This document shows, in pieces, positions 42,300 through 58,300 of a stretch of DNA of 64,000 nucleotides; position 1 is the stretch's first letter; each line of letters begins with the position of its first letter. The position numbers and the translations under genes are program-made. Source of the stretch: Bugula neritina. Lineage: Eukaryota; Bryozoa; Gymnolaemata; Cheilostomatida; Bugulidae. A model generated the notes under the pieces. The model had not been told where the DNA came from, made no database searches, and saw only the letters and a program-made list of their open reading frames with translations. The DNA lies in contig OZ037766.1 of assembly GCA_964035545.1 (NCBI GenBank), positions 33,025,773 to 33,089,772 on the forward strand. The letters run 5' to 3'.

Positions 42300-44900
42300 G
42301 ATCTTCAAGTTAATAAAATAATCCATACTGTTCATTAGTTGATAATATATGGCAAAAAGGAAACAAATCTTGTGTTTATAGTTACATGTTTTTAGTATAT
42401 TTTAGTAGCTAGCACTTTATTAAAATATTATATAATATTATAATATTACAACATAGTATATTATATATGTTATAATGTAATACTATATTGAAATATTATG
42501 ATATATACTACCATATATTGCAATATAATAAAACTATATAATATACTATAGCGTTTTCAAGTATAATAATATGGTTTGTAGTTATCAAATATGTTCAATA
42601 GAAATATGCATTTCCTGTTTCTTTGCCAGCAAGTACGTAACACCTAGCCATTTACTTTAGGGTTCAAGTTTTGTAAGTCTAAGGTCTAATGTAACAACAT
42701 GTCTCAGCCTTTCTGGTAATACTAATAGTTGCAGGGATTATAGGATTATGGTATAACAGCCTTCCGCTCTCTCTCTCTACCTGTAAAGCTCCTTGCTCCA
42801 AACAAGCCAATCCTGGATCCAATAGCTTATGTCAAAGTCCACAGGCACTTCCTGTTCTGCTGCTAGATTTTACGTCCATCAAAATAATGATCTCATAACT
42901 GATGGAATTGTGCTGGTGCAGTTGTGGTGCTTGGTGGTATCTAATAGACTGTCAGGGTATTTAATAGTTCAGTGCAAGCTTGGACCAACTAGTGTAATAA
43001 AACACAATAATTATGATACTATGCGAAGTGTCTTCCTTATTATTATTGTTTTATGATGCTTTAAAATAAGGTATAGCAATATATTGTATAGAATATTATA
43101 TTGTGTAACTAACCTAGCAAACAATATATTACTATATAATCCATAGCAATATATTGTATAGAATACTATATCATGTGGCTAACCTAGCAAACACCCCATT
43201 ATTCTATGTTGCTATAGATGAACTACAAACTGCTGTAATCAAAAAGCAGTACCATGCAGCCGTAAAAGTAAAGCACTTTTCCTCCTCCATGTGTTTAGAT
43301 GACTCATTGCGATGTAGAACTATAGACAAGGAAAGCTTTCTGCACAGAATAGCATCATGACTCCATAGCAGAAGAAGGTCTGAGATAAAGCACTGCAGGT
43401 ATATTCCCATACGCCAGGTAACTGCACTTTCTCATATAATAAGAGACAGAAATGTGTTATAAAGGCAGTACAAGGTACACTTATGATATGCTGTACTTTT
43501 ATGTTATTATAATCAGTTACAACTTTTATATCAGAAAAAGATATTTTTAAACAAAAAATAATGAATGGGCACATCTTCAGCGACTAGATTTGTAAAATTT
43601 TAGAATTTCTATGGAGTGGAAACTTTCAGTTTTAAAAGTTGTCATGGCAACAGAGTGTAACTTTCACAACATTTCCAATGATTGTGTTAAGCAAAGATAG
43701 ATTTTTTATCCAATCAATAAGAACAGCATTGTTGAAATGAAATCATAATCTGTACGAGCAAAGTTCTGTTAGATATTCGGCTGTTTGACATGAAAAAACA
43801 AGTCATTCTAGTGTAGCTGAATGGCATCTTTTGCAATGGAGACAAGAATCAGCAATGACATAACCTACTATACTCTAGTAAACTTCAATTTATAACAAAA
43901 TTAGTTCAATCATCTATCCTAGCTTCCATTAAATTCCAGATAATTACAAGCATCTTAAATATTCATATAATTTTCCTTTAAACTATTAAGTCATTACCAT
44001 GCAGGATTAAAACAAGTTGGCAGCTATTTTTATTTGAACGAATTATTATTAAGCCCATAATTTTATGCACCATGAAATAACTTACTTTGTTATTACCTTA
44101 TTCTTTTTTAAAAATAAGAAAACCAACATAGAGCAGCTCTGGGATTTGGAGTCTGAAAAATTAAATTTAGCAAAACTCAAATCAGAGAGAGTGAAGTGAA
44201 AGCAACGTGGAACATTGACCTAAACTAAACCAATATTAACCACGTTTGTTCATGCTATAATGAGGAGATAACATGGATTGTTTTTGTGGCCAGCAGAGTT
44301 AAAGGGATGGTTGACTTGGTGTTGTGTTTTTTTAGAGGAGCAAAATTTTGTACTGATTGTCCATTGAAATGTATAGTTTTATATTCAAATCCTTATAATG
44401 TAGTTGAGTTACTAGTCACTGGCCTTAAAAATTTGAATGTATATTTTGACTTCGTTTTATCCAGTAGTATTTTTTACTAAAAACATTTCAGTTGTCTCCT
44501 GTAAGTTTACCAAAAAAAGAAAATAAATAAACGTAGCTGCAAAAATAATATTTGCCTACCTAAGCAATGTGGTAACATTTACCAGAAGCTAGGGGATGTA
44601 AATTACATGCAGTAAACTACCTAAGCAGTCTGGTAACATTTACCAGAAGCTAGGGGATGTAAACAAAGTCATCAATGAAATGTTCCAAAGAGTTCTTAGA
44701 CATTCTTGCTCATGATTTCCATTTACAAAAAAGTGTAATCAGGCAAAAACTTTGGCCACTGGTGTCTGTTGGTGCTAATCCGTGTTGTGAGTGAGATTAG
44801 CTACTGATACAGACATTTCATCTAATGGAGATTGACTGCTTTTTAATAACGCAGTAGTAGCCAGGAAATCCCTGAAAGTTTGCAAGCCTACGCCTGGCAC
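41600..44900. other. Head-to-head intergenic region between collagens A and B
   Basis: About 3.3 kb, AT-rich, with no coding segment I can support. Contents: an (AT)n tract at 42258-42294, a diverged direct duplication with tagcaatatattgtatagaa at 43073 and 43143, and a near-perfect duplication with ggtaacatttaccagaagct at 44570 and 44633. Confidence 0.55.
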
Positions 44901-44914
44901 ACTTCCATTACCTC

Positions 44915-45000
44915 AGCCAATCAGCTTCTTTTGGCACTCTCCCAAAGGATCTGTTTAACCAACCAGCTGTGAGTGACCCGGAGATGGTTCTTCTATATAA
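44915..45000 (+). promoter_or_regulatory. Collagen B promoter: CCAAT, E-box, TATA box
   Basis: cagccaatcag near 44917, CAGCTG near 44965 and tatataa at 44994-45000, followed about 70 bp on by the 5' UTR donor at 45068. Collagen C also has a CAGCTG shortly before its TATA box. Confidence 0.6.
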
Positions 45001-45024
45001 AGAAAGTAAAGTTTTTACTCTGCG

Positions 45025-45067
45025 CAGATTTTATCTTTCCATCTGATTTGTCTGTCTAAAGAAAAAT
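45025..45067 (+). other. Predicted 5' UTR exon of collagen B
   Basis: The start is estimated 25-30 nt after the TATA box; the end is the donor gaaaaat then gtaagt at 45068. It joins the acceptor cttctgtag that directly precedes the ATG at 45444. Confidence 0.5.
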
Positions 45068-45443
45068 GTAAGTTGTTATATTTGTTTACATAATATATTT
45101 CAGTTACAAGTATGTTATTGACTTTTCTTATAAAACCAAGTTAAAATAAATACGTTACAAGATCTTATATATTGTGAAATATTGTTTCATGCAGGTTTTC
45201 TTGTATTAGTTTTATATATAAAGTGCAACGATGAAGTTATAATATAATTATAACTCTATACGTGCTGCTACTTAATACAAACCATAAACATCCATGTTGT
45301 TATAGTGATATAAATTTATAACATGCTCCAATATAGCTGCATGTGACGTTTATATCAGACTCTGTTATTGGCCACATGAGACGCCTCAGTAAGTATAACA
45401 GCTAGCTAATAGGTTCTCTAAACCCTTAAAACTTCTTCTGTAG

Positions 45444-48400
45444 ATGGACGAGAAATACTCATTGGTTGATGCTGAAACTACCAAAGCTAAGCTAAAGGCT
45501 TATGGGTATACCACTGGCTTCCTCACCATCTTGCTTGTAGGAAGCTTCGTAACAAATGCTATAATATGTTTCCACATGTACCAGCGAGTCACACAAGTAA
45601 GTCATAGCTGTCTTCAAACCATCTTGATAAGTTTTAAATTTGGTGAAAACAAGTATTTGATATAATGTAAGAGAAAACATGTTGAAGATTCTGCACCTAC
45701 ACCATAGTCTAAGTTTACTCTATGTCACAGTCTAAGTTTACTCTATATCACAGTTTAAGTTTACTCTATATTACAGTCTAAGTTTACTCTATATCATAGT
45801 CTAAGTTTACTCTACACCACAGTCTAAGTTTACTCTATATCACAGTCTAAGTTTACTCTATACCACAGTCTAAGTTTACTCTATATCATAGTCTAAGTTT
45901 ACTCTATACCACAGTCTAAGTTTACTCTATACCACAGTCTAAGTTTACTCTACACCATAGTCTAAGTTTACTCTATATCACAGTCTAAGTTTACTCTATA
46001 TCACAGTCTAAGTTTACTCTATATCATAGTCTAAGTTTACTCTATATCATAGTCTAAGTTTACTCTATATCACAGTCTAAGTTTACTCTACACCATAGTC
46101 TAAGTTTACTCTATACCACAGTCTAAGATTACTCTATATCACAGTCTAAGTTTAGTCTATATCACAGTCTAAGTTTACTCTATATCATAGTCTAAGTTTA
46201 CTCTACACCACAGTCTAAGATTACTCTATATCACAGTCTAAGTTTACTCTATACCACAGTCTAAGTTTACTCTATACCATAGTCTAAGTTTACTCTATAT
46301 CACAGTCTAAGTTTACTCTATATCATAGTCTAAGTTTACTCTATATCACAGTCTAAGTTTACTCTATACCATAGTCTAAGTTTACTCTATATCATAGTCT
46401 AAGTTTATACCTACATGCACAGCTTAGACTGTGATCTGAAACAAGTTTATATTATAGTCTGATATTCTAGGAAAGCTCAGAAGTTGACAGTTTGAAGGCT
46501 GCCATTGCACAGTTGGAAACCGCAAACTCAGATGAAGTGATAGTAAGTACAGAAAGAGAATTCCTGGCATATCTATACTAAATCCCACCATATCTATGCT
46601 GAATCCCACCATCTCTATACTGAATCCCACCATCTCTATACTGAATCCCACCATATCTATGCTGAATCTCACCATATCTATACTGAATCCCACCATATCT
46701 ACACTGAATCCCACCATATCTATGCTGAATCCCACCATATCTATACTGAATCCCACCATATCTATGCTGAATCCCACCATCTCTATACTGAATCCCACCA
46801 TCTCTATACTGAATCCCACCATATCTATGCTGAATCTCACCATATCTATACTGAATCCCACCATATCTACACTGAATCCCACCATATCTATGCTGAATCC
46901 CACCATATCTATACTGAATCTCACCATACCTATACTGAATCCCACCATATTTACACTGAATCTCACCATATCTACACTGAATCCCACCATATCTACATCA
47001 ATTATGTAAATAACTATGCGCTACATCAGTGAGTATATTTTAGAGAACAAAGAGAACAGCTTACTTTGATGCTAGCAACTGCTACTGTAAAGCCAAGCCA
47101 GGACCCAAGGTGAGTCATCTATAACCTGTAAGCAATATTTTAGCTTATATAGCATTTTATTTAGAAACATATTGTTACACTGGAAAAGCCTACATAAATA
47201 ATTATTTTTCTAATGTTTATACATTTTTTGATTTGCAAGGCTACATTTTGAGAATTATCAAGGTCTTACAGTAGTTCCTATGCAGTGTAAGTTGGAGTTG
47301 TCTGCTATGTAAATTAGTTGAAATGCTTTGACCTTTCTAGGGACCACCTGGAGATGTTGGAAAACAAGGCAAAATGGGATCAAAAGGAAAACCCGGACAT
47401 CCAGGCAAAGATGGGCTAGACGGTAAACCTGGTATTAAAGGGAAGGTGGGTAAACCTGGGACAAAAGGAATGAAAGGAGAGCCAGGAGATGACGGAGCAG
47501 ATGGAGTTAATGGTGATCCTGGTGCAACGGGTGCCACTGGAATGACTGGAAAAGATGGAGCTAAAGGCGTGTCTGGTGCTACAGGTGTGATGGGGGCTTC
47601 AGGAAAGGATGGATCAAAGGGTATGATGGGAGCCACTGGTGTTATGGGCAAACCTGGAGATGCAGGAGTTGATGGAGAAACTGGAGCTAAAGGAATGACT
47701 GGTAGCAAAGGAGCTCCAGGTAAAAAGGGAGCTAAAGGTGACACTGGTGCTAAGGGCATGGTCGGAGAGCAAGGACCTGATGGCAAGGATGGTGTTGATG
47801 GAGCAAAGGGTGCTATGGGGGCGAAGGGTATGACAGGTGCAACAGGAAAGCCTGGAAATGATGGTGCTGATGGCAAAGACGGTGTAGCTGGTGCCAAGGG
47901 TGCAGTAGGAGATCAAGGAACAAAGGGTAAAACTGGAAAATCAGGCATTAAAGGAGAAAAAGGAATGACAGGTGAACCCGGTGCAAATGGAAAAGATGGA
48001 GATGTTGGTATGACTGGAGCTACTGGTGCTAAAGGCATGATGGGTAAACCCGGTGTAGATGGAAAAGATGGAGCTGATGGAGCTAAGGGAGCAAAGGGCA
48101 TGGCTGGAGCTACTGGCAAAACAGGTGACATGGGTGCCAAAGGTGAAGTAGGGAAACCTGGCCCTGCAGGTGCAACAGGTGCTGCTGGTAAAGATGGCGT
48201 TGATGGAGCTGATGGGAAAGATGGTGCCAAGGGTGCCAAAGGAATGATTGGAGCAACTGGTGCTAAAGGCATGGTAGGGAAACCTGGTGCAACTGGTGAG
48301 CCAGGAGCAAAGGGAGATACTGGAGACAAAGGTACAGATGGTAAAGATGGCTTAGATGGCAAAAATGGTGTTGATGGACCAAAGGGTTCGCCTGGTCATC

Positions 48401-49003
48401 CTGGAAACGATGGTAAAGATGGGAAGCCAGGACCAGCTGGGCCAAAGGGAATGAAGGTATGACTAACAGTATGACTAGCAGTATCACTATCAGTATGACT
48501 ATCAGTATGACTAACAGTATGACTAAAAGTATGACTATCAGTATGACTATCAGTATGACTATAAGCAGTACGACTATTAGTATGACTAACAGTATAACCA
48601 ACAGTATGACTCGCAGTATGACTAACAGTATGACTAACAGTATGACTAACAGTATGACTAACAATATGACTAGCAGTATGACAGGAGTTGCAATAGTTGA
48701 CACTGCTTTGTAAAGTTTAAAAGGTAACATAACATAATTTATATGCTATCTGCTGTGTGTACGTCTGCTGTGTGTATGTCTGCTGTGTGTACGTCTGCTG
48801 TGTGTACGTCTGCTGTGTGTACGTCTGCTGTGTGTACGTCTGCTGTGTGTACGTCTGCTTTATGTATGTCGTCTGCTGCATGCTGTCTGCGTACACTCAG
48901 CCATACTCTGTGTTTGTAGGGGGAGAAAGGACACCCTGGAAAGAGTGGATACTACCAATCTGGAGATTACAAGGGGTCATACGATGATAAGTACGATGAG
49001 TAA
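45444..49003 (+). CDS. Type II transmembrane collagen B
   Basis: Coding exons 45444-45596, 46471-46542, 47044-47109, 47341-48456 and 48920-49003, all phase 0, 496 residues. Membrane segment about residues 22-43 (GFLTILLVGSFVTNAIIC), preceded by TTKAKLKAYGYTT, almost the same as in A. Furin-type site RTKR (76-79), C-x-C motif CYC (88-90), 128 perfect Gly-X-Y triplets (95-478), and an 18-residue tail with four Tyr (YYQSGDYKGSYDDKYDE). Exons 2, 3 and 4 are exactly 72, 66 and 1116 nt, as in collagen A, so the two are tandem-derived paralogues with a conserved helix length. The helix is rich in GAKG, GATG, GMTG and GKDG and low in Pro. Confidence 0.94.
45694..46412. repeat. 23-bp minisatellite, about 31 copies
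   Basis: The unit contains cagtctaagtttactctata with ATCA/ACCA variants. It fills collagen B intron 1. Confidence 0.96.
46570..46997. repeat. 21-bp minisatellite, about 20 copies
   Basis: The unit contains ccaccatatctatactgaat. The first half (46615-46775) and second half (46785-46945) share the same order of variant units, pointing to a block duplication of roughly 170 bp. It lies in collagen B intron 2. Confidence 0.95.
48457..48682. repeat. 12-bp GTATGACTAACA array starting at the exon 4 donor of collagen B
   Basis: About 18 units. The first unit is the splice donor itself: exon end atgaag is followed by gtatgactaacagtatgact. Thus each unit carries a copy of the GTATGA donor. Confidence 0.95.
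48750..48868. repeat. 15-bp array tgctgtgtgtacgtc, about 8 copies
   Basis: In the same collagen B intron, upstream of the last exon. Confidence 0.95.
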
Positions 49004-49315
49004 CCTAGACAACCAGCCAACTAGTAGAGACAGAATTACTTTTGTACCTTTACTAGCCAAAGAGTTTATTATCTCAAAACATCACCTCTTTTAGTCTTGT
49101 ATAATTTGTATGATGTTCTTTAAGAAAAAGTTATATATTTTTATGCTATTTTAAACTGAAAGTGGTATTACAACTGAAATACAATTGGCTAACAAGTATA
49201 GTAACCATGGCAATTTATGGCAAACATTTCCTGTAACTGGTAAATGCATAAAGATTGTCAATTTTATAAGTGCAACTATGTTGAATGCATTGGAAGTTGT
49301 TTTCTCATTTTATAA

Positions 49316-49321
49316 AATAAA
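49316..49321 (+). terminator. Candidate poly(A) signal AATAAA for collagen B
   Basis: About 310 bp after the stop codon, followed by GT-rich sequence near 49370. Confidence 0.45.
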
Positions 49322-49399
49322 ACTGGGGATTTATATTGGTTTAAATTCAAGGCTTTGTGCATTCCCTTATGGTCCTATCAATGATAGTTAGTATCACCT

Positions 49400-52655
<3,256 letters not shown>

Positions 52656-52660
52656 ACGCC

Positions 52661-52860
52661 TCTCATTGGCTATAGCACACTTTTGCAACAAAATCCGGCC
52701 AATCACATTGTGGCGCATTGCCCCCACCCGACAGGACCATTTTCTGACAAGCATCCAGGTGGCTGTCCCCAGCCTTCTGATTGGGACACTATTGTATACC
52801 CTAAGAATGAGTTATCGTGCTATAAAAATGTCATTACCTTGCTGCTATGATTGTATATAA
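52661..52860 (+). promoter_or_regulatory. Orphan promoter-like region: three CCAAT/ATTGG boxes and TATA elements
   Basis: ctcattggc at about 52662, ggccaatcac at about 52697 and tgattggg at about 52778 are followed by gctataaaaat at about 52819 and gtatataagtgag at about 52852. Local GC is higher than in flanking DNA. I found no coding exon downstream before collagen C. Confidence 0.35.
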
Positions 52861-54700
52861 GTGAGTTCAGTCAGTTATTTAATAATGACCTTTGGTTGCT
52901 GTCGTGTGTAGTTCATTACAAATTGCTTTTCATAATTTTAAACTTATTTATTAAACTACTTTTTTCAACAATTTCTAATAGCGTAAAACTTTTCAAAAAA
53001 TATAATGATTAGAGAAAAAAGTTAAAAATGAAAGTGTCACATGACGTAGTAAGAGAGTAACTACTATGCACGCCTACTACAGTCACTTCTATAATCTCCT
53101 AGACTTATTAATTACAATAAAAAACATAACTTAGTTTGGATGAACCTCGGTGGGCTCAGCTGCTTGTTGATGGCTGATGGGTCTACAGAAAGTGAAACTT
53201 TTCAGCTTTGAAGCACGGAATGAACTCTGGGTAATTTAAACCTACAAGTATAAAATAAGTGGAATGTTATTATAGGATTTAGAAGATTCAGTATAAGAAA
53301 ACAAAGTAGTATGGATGGGAAATTGTTTAGATAGATGTGTTCTTCCTTATCTTGTGTCACAAGTGGTTGGTTTTCACCACTCAATTACACAAAGTATCAT
53401 ACTTGAATAGCTGTTGGGTAGCGTTAGATGCAAGTGAGTGCAAGCTGTGTCGGGTTAGAGTTGATCATTTGAGCAAAGGATTTTAAAAGATTTATATTCT
53501 TGAGTGATGGCATGTTACTATTAATATAATCTATTAGGCACTATACTCCATTTTATCCATCTCCCGGTCAGGTGACTTGCATAAGATTGAACGAGTAAAT
53601 AAGGCAGCAGATTGCTGACCTAACTTGTATAATGACTTCATTTATTTTATTTATTCTAAACATAAATTTGCAATAATATACTACAAACAACAACTTATAG
53701 CTATTGTTATTAGTACATTTATAGCTACTAATACAATTATTCTATGCTATCTTGTGTCTGGTAATGAGGTGTGTCTTATGGATCATTAAAACCCGCCTTT
53801 GTAGCTGCCTTAGAGTACCTGAGTGAAGTATACACTTCCACAACTTCCTTTATAGACTGGCACATAGGCGCGGAACAATGGCAAGGCAGAACTGTGATCT
53901 TGATATGCAATGCTTGTAGCGTAGTATAATTACCAAATAGTACAGGAGCCAAATATACAGTACACCAGCGTGATGATAGTTTATATTGAAATAGCTAGAA
54001 TAAGCTTGAAAGAAATTTATTTCCATTTTTGTGACATATTTTGTAGAATAGCTTCAATCTTTTGTTTTCAAATGAAGTTTCACTGAAGAACTGAGATTGA
54101 AGATACAGCAAAACTCAAGAAAAATTTAAAGAAAAATAAGGAAGTGAAAAAAGTTAACCAATCTGTAGTAAAATTTTTTCTGGTGCAAACTGGTGGTTTA
54201 TTGCTAATCTGTCAGAGTTACCGATGATTCTGTAATTTAGATCACTGCTAGATGGACATATCTCATACTCAATAACAATTTTGCAACTAAGAGAAATTTT
54301 TGCTAATCACTGGCTTCAGGTTGCAACCTCTAAAGTTTGCTGAGAATTCTTTTCTCGTGTTATCATATTGATCCTGGTGACTCAGCTTACCGCAAACAGG
54401 AGTGAGGCTTTTCTAATCCTCTACACAATCACAAGCTTATAAGAACCTAAATTTAGCTTCTCCAACTTTACCATCCCACCTGCGCCAGAAGAGAACCGAC
54501 ACAACAGCTACGCAAGCCAGCATGATTCAAAGCAATCAATTAATATTGAAATTTTTCTGTAAGACAAGTTATGAAAATTATTACTCATTAATAGAGAGAA
54601 TAACGTGAGAGTTTAGTGGATGATTTACTGTTGCATCCTGTGACGGGTTTGATTGATGGCTGTGAGAGGTGATCATGTATGACGTAGGAGTGTATTCTGT
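52861..54700. other. Intergenic upstream of collagen C, no gene seen
   Basis: AT-rich unique sequence. Short open frames were inspected on both strands and none carried a recognisable motif. Confidence 0.55.
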
Positions 54701-54704
54701 GTCT

Positions 54705-54727
54705 CCAGCTGTTGAAGAGTATAAATG
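54705..54727 (+). promoter_or_regulatory. Collagen C promoter: E-box and TATA box
   Basis: CAGCTG at about 54707 is followed by agtataaatg at 54718-54727. The 5' UTR donor lies about 110 bp downstream at 54837. Confidence 0.55.
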
Positions 54728-54749
54728 CTAGGAGCTATGATGATCACAC

Positions 54750-54836
54750 CACACTCGGGTTTGATACCTGGTCAGGACTGCACTCTAAACGTTCTTCTTT
54801 ATTATATTTACTAAGCAGTCTGTCTCATCATTGAAG
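54750..54836 (+). other. Predicted 5' UTR exon of collagen C
   Basis: The start is estimated from the TATA box; it ends at the donor ttgaag then gtaagt (54837). The acceptor ttgtgtag immediately precedes the ATG at 55332. Confidence 0.5.
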
Positions 54837-54879
54837 GTAAGTTGAGCACAACGACTTCATACATTAGAGTATGTGTATG

Positions 54880-55078
54880 TTTATAGTTCTTACATTCATA
54901 CAGTGTGTATGCTTATAGTTCTTACATTCATACAGTGTGTATGCTTATAGTTCTTACATTCATACAGTGTGTATGCTTATAGTTCTTACATTCATACAGT
55001 GTGTATGCTTATAGTTCTTACATTCATACAGTGTGTATGCTTATAGTTCTTACATTCATACAGTGTGTATGCTTATAC
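54880..55078. repeat. 32-bp minisatellite, about 6 copies
   Basis: The unit contains cattcatacagtgtgtatgc and ttatagttctta. It starts about 45 bp after the donor of the collagen C 5' UTR exon. Confidence 0.95.
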
Positions 55079-55331
55079 TGCAATTGATTGACAGCATTTC
55101 ACTAGATATATATGAATACTAACAGTATAATATATGACTTACTGAGGGAAATAATACTTTTTAAATTAATACAAAATTGCATATTTTAATGGTTGAGAGA
55201 ATCTATTAGAGTATTTCTGAACTCTTCCAATACAGTGATGTAGCAACACTGAAACAGTTATTACTTAATTATAAATTTATAGTTAAAAGTGGAGTAGTTG
55301 TCATCATAGCCTTATTTCTTCACTTGTGTAG

Positions 55332-58300
55332 ATGGATGAGAAAGGAGAGCTCAGATGCTCCAGCCGGTCTGTGGTAAGAGCTCATAGTTTTGGAATAATC
55401 TCCCTTTCCGTGTTCTTTATTGGACTGACTATAGTCAACGTCATTGTCTACCATCAACAGCATACGGTAAGCTTTAAATTATTGCATTTCAAAATAATAT
55501 ACAATCAAAACGTAATGCTTTTACTGAAGCAAATTGACTTTATTTTTACATTGGATTTTGATATAAATTTTTATATAGTGTTTCTTTTTATAGTATTTCT
55601 CAAACAGCAATTTTTTATTAAAACTAATTTATTTTAATTGTGTGAAAAATCTATAATCTTCATATCAGAGATTTAAAATATTTTTCTGCAGGAAATAGAT
55701 GAGTTACGAAGTTCCTTAAACAGTCTGAAATCACTCTACGCAGGGAACAACATGGTGAGTAACTATTCAGGAAGTTGATATGGTAACCATGGTAATGCAC
55801 ATTGCAATAGATATTAATGACTCACAAATGGACTACTTAGGCTTTAAACTTCTCTCACCTTGTAACCAAGGAAGAGTTGAGAGTTTAAAGAGCAAATTAA
55901 GTTTATCTTTTCTTCTATGTTCATAGAAATCCAAACAACTGTCACCAGCTTTTCATGTCAAGGTGTTTCAAAACAATTCCTTACAAGCTATGCATCTTTG
56001 AAATCTTAAAAAATTTGAATTATCTTTCTTTAGCTATTGCTAGCACTTCGAGTGCTCTTAATTTTTGGAAAGAAGCCAACATATTCCTCAATAAAAGAAA
56101 AGATGTTTCAGATTAGAAGCTTATAGAATACCATTGTTATTCATATGGTAATATTTCATGTGTAGTATTTATATTAGCAGAGAGTAAAGAGAAGTGCTAC
56201 AGGGTATGGTTACGCTGGTAGCAGATATGGCACAACCCAAGCACCTGCATGCACCTGCCCACCAGGTCCAAGGGGCTTCCAAGGACTCCCTGGACCTAAA
56301 GGAGAGAAGGGAGATACTGGAACTGCAGGTTATGGGTATCCTGGCGCAAAGGGAGATAAAGGAGATACTGGTCTTCCAGGTTTGAATGGAGTTGATGGAC
56401 ATCCAGGGTCTGTGGGAGCAACTGGAGTAGCTGGACAACGAGGTAAAGCTGGATACACTGGAGCTACTGGTGCTACAGGTGTTACTGGAGACGATGGCGT
56501 AGATGGTACACCAGGTATGAAGGGAATGAAAGGACAAGTTGGTGCAGTTGGTTATCCTGGAGCTCCAGGTAAAGATGGACATAATGGTGTAAAGGGAGAT
56601 TCAGGAGAAACTGGTGCACCAGGAGCAACTGGAATGAAGGGAGAAAAGGGAGAAATTGGACATTCTGGCTATGCTGGTCAAGATGGGTACAATGGCAAAG
56701 ATGGAGCACCGGGTGCACCTGGACTTGATGGGGCACCAGGTTTACCTGGAAAAGATGGCACACCTGGTATGAAGGGAGATCGTGGTGAAAGAGGATATAT
56801 GGGAGAAACCGGAGAACAAGGGTTACCAGGCGAAGCTGGCTATTCTGGAGCACCAGGTGCGAAAGGCGAACCGGGTCAGATGGGTGATAGAGGTTACAAT
56901 GGACAACCAGGAGAGCCAGGGCTTCCAGGTGCACCTGGTCTTGATGGAGCTGACGGTAAAGATGGATACAATGGTGCTCCAGGAATTAAAGGTGAACAGG
57001 GAGAGCCAGGACAAAGCGGAGAGCCTGGCAAAGATGGTTATAACGGAGAACCTGGTGAGCGAGGTGAGCCTGGATACCCTGGATCTATGGGTGCTACAGG
57101 TGCACCCGGTGCTAGTGGAGCACCTGGATTGCCAGGTGAAACAGGAGCTCCTGGAAAAGATGGCTATAACGGTTTACCCGGTGCCGATGGGACACCAGGT
57201 GAAGATGGCACACCTGGATACCCAGGAAAAGATGGGGAAGCTGGCGCTACCGGACCCAGAGGATATGCTGGTGAAAAAGGTGCTTCCGGTATGAATGGAC
57301 TGCCAGGTGCACCAGGTCTTAATGGGAAAGACGGTCTTCCTGGAGCTCCAGGTATGAAGGGAGAATCAGGAGCAGCTGGAGTACCAGGAGAGACTGGACA
57401 ACAAGGCGCGAATGGCTACAATGGACTCGATGGTAAAACTGGAGCCCCAGGTGAACGAGGAGAGCCCGGTTACCCTGGAGCTGATGGACAACCAGGGGCA
57501 CCAGGTATGAAAGGAGAGAGAGGTGAAAATGGCTACAACGGACTGCCAGGTGAAAATGGCTACAATGGTGCTAAGGGAGAAGCTGGAGCCTCAGGAAAAG
57601 ACGGCACTCCAGGTATACCTGGTTTAGATGGAGCTCCTGGTCTGAATGGTGAGAAAGGAGACAAGGGAGATGTCGGAACACCCGGCCGAGATGGATATGA
57701 TGGGCGAGATGGTGAAACTGGTGCCCCCGGAGCAAATGGGGAACCCGGAAAAGATGGTGCTACTGGACCATCCGGAATGACTGGAAGACCAGGAATGAAT
57801 GGAAAAGATGGGGCTCCAGGAATGAAAGGAGATGCTGGTATGCCAGGTGAAAAAGGTGCATCTGGGTCACCTGGTCAAAATGGTTACAATGGAGAGGATG
57901 GAGAGCCAGGTTTACCTGGAGTAGATGGGCGTCCTGGTGCAACTGGAGAGAAGGGAGAGCCAGGTCCGAGAGGATACACTGGTGCTCCTGGGGAGTCGGG
58001 AGTCAATGGCTATGACGGATCAGATGGTAGCCCAGGTTACAATGGCAAAGATGGAGCACCAGGCATGAAGGGAGATACTGGAGCACCTGGACCTAAAGGT
58101 TTACCAGGAGCTCCAGGAAGAGACGGTAAAGATGGTGAAATGGGTGCTCCAGGGTACAACGGAGCACCAGGATCACCAGGAATGAAAGGAGAAGCTGGAT
58201 ACCCAGGATCTCCTGGATTACCTGGAGCTCCAGGTGAAACTGGTGCACCTGGTGCTCCTGGGTACAACGGTTTACCAGGAAATAATGGTGCCACCGGATT

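Noticed and set aside
43154-43410. Overlapping 68-codon frames on both strands
   Set aside because: No splice signals, no motifs, and mirrored on both strands; chance frames in AT-rich intergenic DNA.
52666-52860. 64-codon open frame across the promoter-like region
   Set aside because: It overlaps CCAAT and TATA elements and has no recognisable motif; more likely a chance frame in a GC-elevated stretch.
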